A stretch of 16,023 nt of DNA from contig JACIYD010000002.1 in NCBI GenBank assembly GCA_014360105.1, positions 1 through 16,023 of the forward strand. The letters are read 5' to 3'. The position numbers were made by a program, and so were the translations under genes. Positions 8,460 to 13,823 of the stretch are shown piece after piece. The notes under the pieces are model-generated. The model was not told the origin of the DNA and ran no database searches. It saw nothing but the letters and a program-made list of their open reading frames with translations. Origin of the DNA: Clostridia bacterium. Its GTDB lineage: Bacteria > Bacillota > DSM-521 > Neomoorellales > SLTJ01. How positions within the stretch are numbered: the stretch's first letter is position 1; every line of letters starts with the position of its first letter.

Positions 8460-9680
8460 CTATGTGCGGTAGGCGGCGTTGATGCGCACATAGTCGTAGC
8501 TCAGGTCGCAACCCCAAGCCCGTGCCTCGGCGCGGCCCGCTCCGAGGTCGGCGACGAAGACCACCTCTTCGTGCTCGAGAATGCGCCGTGCCCGCGCTTC
8601 GTCAAAGGCCAAGCCGCAACCGTGTGCCGCCACCTGCTCTCTTTCCCCTCCCCCTTCCAGGTAGATGGCTACCCGGGAAGGGTCGAAGCTGGCGCCTGAA
8701 TAACCGAGGGCACAGAGGATGCGTCCCCAGTTGGCGTCAGCGCCGAAAACAGCCGTCTTTACCAAGTTGGAGCGGGCGACGGCGCGTGCCGCCAAACGTG
8801 CCTCTTCTTCGCTTGCCGCGCCCCGCACGACGACGGTAATGGTCTTTGTCGCCCCCTCGGCATCGGCGACCAGTTCCCTAGCGAGAATGGTACAGACTTG
8901 CTCCAGCGCCTCCGCAAAGGCGGCCAGCGCGCTGCCGCCGGCAAGCGGCGGGTTACCTGCTAGGCCGTTGGCCAGACACAGGGCGAGATCGTTGGTACTG
9001 GTATCGCCGTCCACGGTAATCTGGTTAAAAGTGCGGGCCACCGCCCGGGCGAAAGCGGCCTGCAAGGCTTCCCTTTCAATGGCGGCATCCGTGACCAAAA
9101 CGGCAAGCATGGTGGCCAATTGCGGGTGGATCATCCCCGCGCCCTTCGCCATCCCGGCGATGGTCACCCAGTGCCCGCGGAGACGGACCCGCAGGCACGC
9201 CTCTTTTGGCCGCGTGTCGGTGGTCAGAATGGCGGTCGCCGCATCGCGTGCCGCCTCCCGATCGTCGGCAAGCGCGCGCGCCGCTTGCCAGATGCCCTCC
9301 TCCACTGCCGGCAGAGGCAGGGGTACGCCGATGACGCCCGTGGAGGCCACGGCCACGCGCTCCGTTTTCAGGCCGAGCACCTCCGCAGTTACCGCCGCCA
9401 TTCGCCGCGCGCTGGCGAGGCCCTCCGGTCCGGTGCAGGCATTGGCGTTGCCGCTGTTAATTACCACCGCCTGGGCCAGACCTTCCCGCAGGTGCTCCTG
9501 CGTTACCAGAACCGGCGCGGCCTTGACCCGGTTACTGGTAAAAAGGGCAGCCGCCGTGGCTTCTGCCCGGGAGTAAATAAGGGCCAGGTCTTTTCCTTGT
9601 TTCTTGATGCCCGCCGCCACTCCGGCGGCAAGAAAACCTTGTGCCGCGGTAACCCCGGCGTCAAGCAAGTAGCTTTCCAC
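8460..9680 (-). CDS. argJ: Glutamate N-acetyltransferase / ornithine acetyltransferase (ArgJ)
   Basis: ArgJ moves the acetyl group from N-acetylornithine to glutamate, regenerating N-acetylglutamate; some members also use acetyl-CoA. The 406-residue precursor contains KGAGMIHPQLATMLAVLVTD, where the family cleaves itself between Ala189 and Thr190 and Thr190 becomes the catalytic nucleophile of the beta chain. FTSNRVKAAPV (47-57), NSGNANACTG (75-84) and the closing YVRINAAYRT are further family marks. The start is GTG at 9678-9680, with AGAGGAG eight bases upstream; an ATG four bases before it is in another frame and meets a stop after a few codons. The gene begins 21 nt after argC. Since no argA-type gene is seen, I infer that ArgJ supplies acetylglutamate, but whether it is bifunctional cannot be read from motifs. 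Confidence 0.97.
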   Translation of the reverse strand: MESYLLDAGVTAAQGFLAAGVAAGIKKQGKDLALIYSRAEATAAALFTSNRVKAAPVLVTQEHLREGLAQAVVINSGNANACTGPEGLASARRMAAVTAEVLGLKTERVAVASTGVIGVPLPLPAVEEGIWQAARALADDREAARDAATAILTTDTRPKEACLRVRLRGHWVTIAGMAKGAGMIHPQLATMLAVLVTDAAIEREALQAAFARAVARTFNQITVDGDTSTNDLALCLANGLAGNPPLAGGSALAAFAEALEQVCTILARELVADAEGATKTITVVVRGAASEEEARLAARAVARSNLVKTAVFGADANWGRILCALGYSGASFDPSRVAIYLEGGGEREQVAAHGCGLAFDEARARRILEHEEVVFVADLGAGRAEARAWGCDLSYDYVRINAAYRT

Positions 9681-9701
9681 GCATCTCGCTCCTCTTTGTA
9701 T

Positions 9702-10748
9702 TTAGGGATAGAGCGGAATCGCCTCCAGGCCGGTCGTTTCCTCCCAGCCGTACATGAGGTTAAGGTTCTGGACGGCCTGACCCGAGGCCCCCTTTACCAG
9801 GTTGTCGATCGCACTGGCGATGATCAGTCGGCCGGTCCTTTGGTCCAGCTCCAGGGCAAGCAGGCAGTGATTGCTGCCATAGACCCATTTGGTGTGGGGC
9901 CAGGTCCCCCGTGGTAAGAGGTGGACGAAGGGCTCGTCGCGGTAAGCGGCGAGATAGGTTTCCCAGACTTCCTCGAAGCGGACACCGGGGCGGAGGTCGG
10001 CATAGATAGTGCTAAGGATGCCGCGACTCATCGGGACCAAGTGCGGGATGAAGGTGACCAGTACTTCTTGGCCGCAGAGTCTCGCTAGCTCCTGCTCGAT
10101 CTCCGGTGTATGCCGGTGCCGCGCGACCTGGTAAGGGTGCAACCCCTCGTTCACTTCGCCGTATAGGGTAGCCAGGCCCGGGCTTCGGCCGGCACCGGTG
10201 ACACCCGATTTGGCATCGATAACGATAGTTTGTGGTTCAACCAGCGCAGCACGCATTGCCGGGGCCAGCGCCAGCAGGACGCTGGTGGGATAGCAGCCCG
10301 GATTGGCCACCACCCTGGCCTGGCGGAGTTGTTCCCGGTAAAGTTCGGGCAGCCCGTAGACGGCTTGTGCCAGCAGGGCGGGCGCGGGCGGCTCCAGTTG
10401 ATACCATTCCCGGTAGACGGCCGGCACGGTGAGGCGGAGGTCGGCGCCCAGGTCGATGATGCGGCGCCCCGCCGCCAATGCCCTCTCTACGAGCGGTGCC
10501 GCATGCCCGTGCGGCAAGGCAAGGAAAATAACCTCGGCTTCCAGCCACTGCTCGTCCCCCTGGTCCCGGCACACCTCCCCGCAATAAGGGAGAAGGTGAG
10601 GGTAGACCTGGGCAAGGGGTTGGTCGACATAGCTTTGCGAAGTGAGCGCCGTCAGGTGGACGTACGGATGCTGCCACAGGAGGCGTACCAACTCGATACC
10701 CGTGTAACCGGTTGCCCCAATGACCGCGACCTTGACCTTGAGGGACAT
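9702..10748 (-). CDS. argC: N-acetyl-gamma-glutamyl-phosphate reductase
   Basis: ArgC reduces N-acetylglutamyl phosphate to the semialdehyde with NADPH. The 348-residue product starts with a Rossmann motif (AVIGATGYTGIELVRLL, residues 8-24), has the catalytic Cys152 in NPGCYPT and a conserved His213 in RHRHTPEIEQE, and DAKSGVTGAGRSP at 178-190. The ATG at 10746-10748 follows AGGGGGG by eight bases. In-frame ATGs further upstream at 10772 and 10802 fall in the promoter and are rejected. This is the first gene of the arginine operon, transcribed leftward from the promoter at 10774-10802; the predicted 5' leader is only about 20 nt, which leaves no room for an attenuator. The argJ gene follows after 21 nt. 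Confidence 0.97.
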   Translation of the reverse strand: MSLKVKVAVIGATGYTGIELVRLLWQHPYVHLTALTSQSYVDQPLAQVYPHLLPYCGEVCRDQGDEQWLEAEVIFLALPHGHAAPLVERALAAGRRIIDLGADLRLTVPAVYREWYQLEPPAPALLAQAVYGLPELYREQLRQARVVANPGCYPTSVLLALAPAMRAALVEPQTIVIDAKSGVTGAGRSPGLATLYGEVNEGLHPYQVARHRHTPEIEQELARLCGQEVLVTFIPHLVPMSRGILSTIYADLRPGVRFEEVWETYLAAYRDEPFVHLLPRGTWPHTKWVYGSNHCLLALELDQRTGRLIIASAIDNLVKGASGQAVQNLNLMYGWEETTGLEAIPLYP

Positions 10749-10773
10749 CGCAAGTTCCCCCCTATTTGGCATA

Positions 10774-10802
10774 ATTATACGCCCGGTTTTATAAAAATGC
10801 AA
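10774..10802 (-). promoter_or_regulatory. Sigma-A-type promoter of the arginine operon
   Basis: On the minus strand a -35 element TTGCAT (10797-10802) is followed after exactly 17 nt by a perfect -10 element TATAAT (10774-10779). Transcription should start near 10767, about 20 nt before the argC ATG. The AT-rich composition stands out against the GC-rich surroundings. Confidence 0.85.
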
Positions 10803-10803
10803 G
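10786..10803 (+). promoter_or_regulatory. Candidate ARG box (ArgR/AhrC operator) over the argC -35 element
   Basis: The 18 bases on the plus strand, GTTTTATAAAAATGCAAG, match the Bacillus ARG-box consensus CATGAATAAAAATKCAAK at 14 of 18 positions, with the right half essentially perfect. The site overlaps the -35 element and spacer, where a bound arginine repressor would block RNA polymerase. No regulator gene lies in the window, so the binding protein is inferred. Confidence 0.55.
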
Positions 10804-10911
10804 ACGAGGCTAGCGTATCACCGTTTTTGCCGCGCGGCCTTCGGCTCCCAGCGCAAGACTTTTAGCATCGCGGTGAGCCGGGCTTTTCGCGAGAGTCCCT
10901 ATGGGGCGTGG

Positions 10912-10964
10912 CCCTTGCCGTCGCGCAAGCCTACCCAGGCCTAAGCCCCAGACATTGGATTTCG
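10912..10964 (+). repeat. Dispersed intergenic repeat, copy C
   Basis: On the plus strand CCCTTGCCGTCGCGCAAGCC is followed by TACCCAGGCCTAAGCCCCAG and ACATTGGATTTC. The stretch TTGCCGTCGCGCAAGCCTAC is identical in copy D. The hairpin arm is shortened by one base change at its start. Just before it, ATGGGGCGTGGCCC also resembles the sequence before copy D, so the repeated unit may extend further left. Confidence 0.75.
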
Positions 10965-10997
10965 CGCAAGCCTCAATTTGGCCCGCAAGGCTTGCGC
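10964..10997. repeat. Perfect 10-bp inverted repeat
   Basis: GCGCAAGCCT (10964-10973) and AGGCTTGCGC (10988-10997) are perfect reverse complements separated by 14 nt. The arms carry the same GCAAGCCT word as the dispersed repeat, so this may be a second, inverted unit next to copy C. No T-run follows on either strand, which argues against a terminator. Confidence 0.7.
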
Positions 10998-11091
10998 CAA
11001 CGAGGGAGCCAAAGACGGCAAGAAGCAAACTGGAGATAACCCAGGAGGGAGAAGTCGCAAATTGCCGTCCTGTGCGGCATTTCAGCAAGCG

Positions 11092-11097
11092 TATAAT
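11092..11097 (+). promoter_or_regulatory. Possible -10 element for the small ORF
   Basis: A perfect TATAAT lies 57 nt before the TTG start of the small ORF. No good -35 hexamer is found 16-18 nt upstream, so this may be a weak or alternative-sigma promoter, or chance. Confidence 0.35.
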
Positions 11098-11153
11098 CTT
11101 AACCCTGAAAGGGAAAAAAATATATAGGCAAAGTGAGGAAGGAGGAATGCCCG

Positions 11154-11297
11154 TTGCTGGTAACCACGCAAGAAAAAAGTATTTTACACCGGGAACGTGA
11201 AAATCTCGTCAACCGTTATCTCACTGCCACCCTGGAAGAACGCTCGCAAATCCTCAACACCATCCTTGATATCGATCGTCAACTGGGTTACCTGTAG
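11154..11297 (+). CDS. Small uncharacterised protein, 47 residues, TTG start
   Basis: The frame reads MLVTTQEKSILHRERENLVN, continues RYLTATLEERSQILNTILDI and ends DRQLGYL. It is charged and predicted helical, with leucine and isoleucine spaced as in a short coiled coil. GGAGG lies eight bases before the TTG, which is why I support it despite its size. A possible TATAAT lies at 11092-11097. It is the only gene called on the plus strand and sits between divergent argC and convergent spoIIID. SQILNTIL at residues 31-38 loosely resembles the SQELDxLI motif of Spo0E-type phosphatases, which are also about 45-60 residues and occur in spore formers; however the key acidic residue would be Asn35 and motif spacing is off. 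I regard the function as unknown. Confidence 0.55.
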   Translation: MLVTTQEKSILHRERENLVNRYLTATLEERSQILNTILDIDRQLGYL

Positions 11298-11300
11298 TTA

Positions 11301-11341
11301 GAAAAACGTCGGGCTGGGATTTGGCGAGGCCACCCCAGCCC
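11301..11341 (-). terminator. Intrinsic terminator of spoIIID
   Basis: Read on the minus strand, GGGCTGGG (11334-11341) and CCCAGCCC (11311-11318) form a perfect 8-bp stem with an inner TGGC/GCCA stem, followed four bases later by five T residues (complement of 11302-11306). It lies about 90 nt after the spoIIID stop and directly beyond the end of the small plus-strand ORF. Confidence 0.65.
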
Positions 11342-11431
11342 TAACGCCTGTAAGCGGAGTTTTCCTTGACCGATGCCGGCCCCCCAGACCGTTTCGGGCG
11401 GATAGCTTGTCTCCTGCCGCCAAATACTTCT

Positions 11432-11686
11432 CTAATCTTCGCCGCCGCGGTATTTCTTGCGCGTAGCCTCTCCACCCCGGATGTGGCGCTCCGCCTTGTT
11501 GAGGTCCAGAATGCGCCGCACCTGCGCCGCCAACTCTTCATCGATCTCCGGGAGCCTTTCGGTGATGTCTTTGTGGACGGTACTTTTGCTTACCCCGTAT
11601 ACCCCGGCCGCTTGACGTACCGTCGCGGCAGAGGCCACCACGTAATTGGCGATCTGCAACACCCGGTTGCGGATGTGCTCTTGCAT
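11432..11686 (-). CDS. spoIIID: Stage III sporulation transcriptional regulator SpoIIID
   Basis: SpoIIID is a small DNA-binding protein of the mother cell that activates or represses many genes of the sigma-E regulon and helps switch to sigma-K. The 84-residue length is typical. The helix-turn-helix lies around residues 23-42 (VRQAAGVYGVSKSTVHKDIT), followed by the family marker ILDLNKAERHIRGGEATRKK at 59-78. The ATG at 11684-11686 has GAGGAGG seven bases upstream. It lies downstream of spoIIQ, separated by 143 nt with a strong terminator, so it has its own transcription; I could not identify a clear sigma-E promoter, though CATATAAG near 11725 partly resembles a sigma-E -10. In Bacillus subtilis mbl follows it; here the next genes are a small ORF and the arginine operon. 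Confidence 0.97.
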   Translation of the reverse strand: MQEHIRNRVLQIANYVVASAATVRQAAGVYGVSKSTVHKDITERLPEIDEELAAQVRRILDLNKAERHIRGGEATRKKYRGGED

Positions 11687-11740
11687 AGGGGGGCCTCCTC
11701 TAGATCGGTCTCGCTAATCAACTTATATGAAAGGAGGCCT

Positions 11741-11788
11741 CGAAAAAGACCAGCCGCGCCTCCGAGGCGCGGGGCCTCGGGGCGCGGC
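11741..11788 (-). terminator. Intrinsic terminator of the spoIIQ transcript
   Basis: On the minus strand GCCGCGCC-CCGAGGC pairs with GCCTCGG-A-GGCGCGGC, a 15-bp stem with one bulged A and a 5-nt loop, followed by TGGTCTTTTT. It starts about 41 nt after the spoIIQ stop codon and separates spoIIQ from spoIIID. Confidence 0.85.
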
Positions 11789-11829
11789 GTGATCTTTGCT
11801 CAAGCGCGGGCCTGGCTACAGAGAAACGG

Positions 11830-12612
11830 TTACCGCAGGAATTCGAGGGGGTTACGCGCTTCGCCCTGGTGGCGCAGCTCAAAATGCAGGTGGGGTATCG
11901 GGGTCTCGGCACCCCGGCCGGGCTCGCCCAGATGGCCCAGCTTCGTCCCCGCCCTTACCCAAGAGCCTGCCGCCAGATCTTCGACCCGCGCCAGCTCCAG
12001 GTAAACCGTTTCCCAACCGGCGCCGTGCGTCAGTACCACCTGCCAGCGGTGGCTCTCATCATAAGCTACTTCCTTGATCTGCCCGTCTGCCGCGGCAACA
12101 ACCGGCGTGCCCGACGGCGCCGTCAGATCCAGGCCCGGGTGGAAGCGGTAGTCTCCGTAGGCAGGGACAAAGCCATAACCATAATTGCGTGCTACCTCTC
12201 CTTCTACTGGCCAGGAGAGACGGGAGAGGCCAGCCGGGGCGGCTTCACCGACCTTTTGCGCGCCGCCGGTGGCCTTCGCCTCCGTCGTGGTTGATCCGCT
12301 ACCGCTTGCCTGGTATGACGTACCGGCCGCATCCGGGGCGTGGTCCGCCGTTTCCCGCGGTGCCGTGGCCGAACCAGCCGGTGTCTCCAGCGGCACCGGT
12401 TCGGCGAGCGGCGGCCCCATCACCTGCTCCTGCACCGTAAGGCGCGGGCCCAAAGAATAGCCGGCAAGGAGAAACCAGGCAACGCTGCCCGCTACTGCCG
12501 CCAGGGCCAGAGCGGCAAGGAGGCGCCGTCGGGACCAGCGCCCGCGGATTTGCGGCACACGCATCCTAATAAGGGCAACCAGCGTTCGGGGTAGCAGCAT
12601 CCCTCGAAGCAT
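11830..12612 (-). CDS. spoIIQ: SpoIIQ-type membrane-anchored M23 peptidase-domain protein
   Basis: The 260-residue protein has a basic N-terminus, one membrane segment at about 31-52 (LLAALALAAVAGSVAWFLLA), a Pro/Ser/Thr/Ala-rich linker (about 65-130) and a C-terminal LytM/M23 domain. Its metal ligands look intact: HPGLD (His158, Asp162) and HLHFE (His241, His243). However the usual YxHL motif reads YLEL, so the second catalytic His is Glu206. SpoIIQ is made in the forespore and joins SpoIIIAH across the two membranes during engulfment; position between spoIID and spoIIID matches Bacillus subtilis, which is the reason for the symbol. The ATG at 12610-12612 has GAGGTGA just upstream. It begins 67 nt after the spoIID stop. 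Catalytic activity is uncertain; a generic M23 endopeptidase is the alternative. Confidence 0.85.
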   Translation of the reverse strand: MLRGMLLPRTLVALIRMRVPQIRGRWSRRRLLAALALAAVAGSVAWFLLAGYSLGPRLTVQEQVMGPPLAEPVPLETPAGSATAPRETADHAPDAAGTSYQASGSGSTTTEAKATGGAQKVGEAAPAGLSRLSWPVEGEVARNYGYGFVPAYGDYRFHPGLDLTAPSGTPVVAAADGQIKEVAYDESHRWQVVLTHGAGWETVYLELARVEDLAAGSWVRAGTKLGHLGEPGRGAETPIPHLHFELRHQGEARNPLEFLR

Positions 12613-12679
12613 CGAATCACCTCGTTACCTAGTCTTGCCACTTCCCCCTTTTTTTAGTCACCTGCGGGCCAGATAGCCC

Positions 12680-13642
12680 TTAAGGGAGGGAAAGTGCTTC
12701 GAGGGGAACCAAAGCGGTACCGGGGTAGTAGTGGGCAAGGATCTCACGAAAACTCTTGCCGCGGCGAGCCAGGCCGGCCGCGCCGTACTGCGACATGCCG
12801 ACACCGTGGCCGTAGCCGCGGCTTTTAAAGATAAAATCCTCACCTTTTTGCTCCCAGGTGACAAAAGTGGAATTGAGACCGAGGAGCTGGCGGAACTGCG
12901 GACCATCCAGGAGGCGATCGCCGGCGCGTACGCTTTTGACCCGCCCGCTCACCGTGCTCGCGACCGGCCGTAAGATAAAGGGATGGCCGGGTTTGTACGG
13001 TAACCCCAAACGCCGCGCCACTTCGGCCGCTGGCAGAACCACGGTAACCAGGTGCTGCGGCGCCTCTTCCTCCCAGGGCGAAGGCACGCTGCGCAGATAG
13101 GGCACGGGCGTACCCCAGACCTCGGCGGCGTCTTCGGTGCGGCCGCCGCTGGCGGCATGGTAAGCAGCATCAATAAGGCGGCCTTCATAGGTAAGTACCT
13201 GGCCGCGCGTGGCCGCCACTGCCGCCGCCACCTTGCGGCGGTAAAACCAGTAACCGAGAAAGCCCCAACGCTGCTGCATTTCCTTTTCTGCCAGCCAGCC
13301 CTGACAGTGCTGCGCGTCGTTGCAGAGGTCGGCATCGCGGTGCGATCCCTTACCCTCCCGCGCCAGCAGCAGGCGCCGCACGGCATAGGTGCGCGAGGCT
13401 ACTGCCTGGGCTTTGAGCGCCTCCAGGCCGAAACGGGCGGGCATCTCCGCCGCGACCACGCCGACGAGATATTCTTCTAAGGGAAGAACCTGAAGGGAAC
13501 CGCTAGTGGGGAGGTAAAGGCGGACGGCCCGGTCCGTGCTGATGCGCAGCGGCGGTTGTCGCTGAAAAAGAAGGACGACCGCCAGCGGCAGGAAGATGAC
13601 GGCGGCAAGGGCGAGAATTAGCAACCAGACCAGGCATCGCAT
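12680..13642 (-). CDS. spoIID: Stage II sporulation protein D, lytic transglycosylase
   Basis: SpoIID cleaves glycan strands of peptidoglycan during engulfment, working with SpoIIP and SpoIIM in the mother-cell membrane. The 320-residue protein has an N-terminal membrane anchor (about residues 3-26), the motif EEYLVGVVAAEMPARF with the predicted catalytic Glu66, and LKAQAVASRTYA at 76-87. His101, Cys107 and Cys113 (in HRDADLCNDAQHC) match the spacing of a zinc site described in the Clostridioides difficile enzyme. YHAASGGRTEDAAEVWG (161-177) and YGHGVGMSQYGAAGLA (277-292) are family hallmarks. The frame is open to 13750, but the ATG at 13640-13642 is chosen because GGGGGGACAAGG precedes it and the membrane anchor starts there. 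A sigma-E-like promoter lies just upstream. Confidence 0.96.
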   Translation of the reverse strand: MRCLVWLLILALAAVIFLPLAVVLLFQRQPPLRISTDRAVRLYLPTSGSLQVLPLEEYLVGVVAAEMPARFGLEALKAQAVASRTYAVRRLLLAREGKGSHRDADLCNDAQHCQGWLAEKEMQQRWGFLGYWFYRRKVAAAVAATRGQVLTYEGRLIDAAYHAASGGRTEDAAEVWGTPVPYLRSVPSPWEEEAPQHLVTVVLPAAEVARRLGLPYKPGHPFILRPVASTVSGRVKSVRAGDRLLDGPQFRQLLGLNSTFVTWEQKGEDFIFKSRGYGHGVGMSQYGAAGLARRGKSFREILAHYYPGTALVPLEALSLP

Positions 13643-13662
13643 CCTTGTCCCCCCGTATCTTG

Positions 13663-13691
13663 AGTCTATGCGGGGAAAAGGACGCCTAGAC
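13663..13691 (-). promoter_or_regulatory. Candidate sigma-E promoter of spoIID
   Basis: On the minus strand CATAGACT (13663-13670) matches the sigma-E -10 consensus CATACANT at all but one position. GTCTAGG (13685-13691), 14 nt upstream, is a weak -35. spoIID is a sigma-E gene in Bacillus subtilis, and the predicted start site lies about 15-20 nt before the spoIID ATG. The -35 match is poor, so confidence is limited. Confidence 0.45.
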
Positions 13692-13721
13692 CTGGGCGCC
13701 GCTTTCCACGGGACGTCTCCA

Positions 13722-13748
13722 GGGGCATGCCCCATGGGGCGCGGCCCC
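13722..13748. repeat. Overlapping GC palindromes in the murA-spoIID gap
   Basis: GGGGCATGCCCC (13722-13733) and GCCCCATGGGGC (13729-13740) are both perfect 12-nt palindromes sharing the middle CCCC tract, and GGGG at 13736-13739 can also pair with CCCC at 13745-13748. Four alternating G4/C4 tracts therefore allow mutually exclusive pairings. The role is unknown; it lies upstream of the candidate spoIID promoter and beside repeat copy D. Confidence 0.6.
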
Positions 13749-13767
13749 ACAACAAAGGCAGGAAATT

Positions 13768-13823
13768 GGCTTGCCGTCGCGCAAGCCTACCCACGCTTAA
13801 GCCCCGAGGAAATGGGACTTCGG
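13768..13823 (+). repeat. Dispersed intergenic repeat, copy D (overlaps the end of murA)
   Basis: On the plus strand GGCTTGCCGTCGCGCAAGCC, a perfect 7-bp stem with loop CGTCGC, is followed by TACCCACGCTTAAGCCCCGA and GGAAATGGGACTTCGG. It shares the run TTGCCGTCGCGCAAGCCTAC with copy C. The TTA at 13797-13799 within the repeat is the complement of the murA stop codon. Confidence 0.75.

Larger units (their letters stand above)
10803..11153. other. Repeat-rich intergenic region between argC and the small ORF
   Basis: About 350 nt without a convincing gene. It holds copy C of the dispersed repeat (10912-10964), an adjoining 10-bp inverted repeat (10964-10997) and, near its right end, a TATAAT box (11092-11097). 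Weak open frames cross it on both strands but have no ribosome-binding site or family features. The element GACGGCAA and its complement TTGCCGTC recur at 10915, about 11013 and 11062, which suggests a mosaic of repeat fragments. Confidence 0.6.

Noticed and set aside
10810..11088. A 92-codon minus-strand frame with a hydrophobic stretch near its start
   Set aside because: The hydrophobic part is a translation of the inverted repeats and the tail is Arg/Ala-rich repeat DNA; I saw no clear ribosome-binding site or family similarity.
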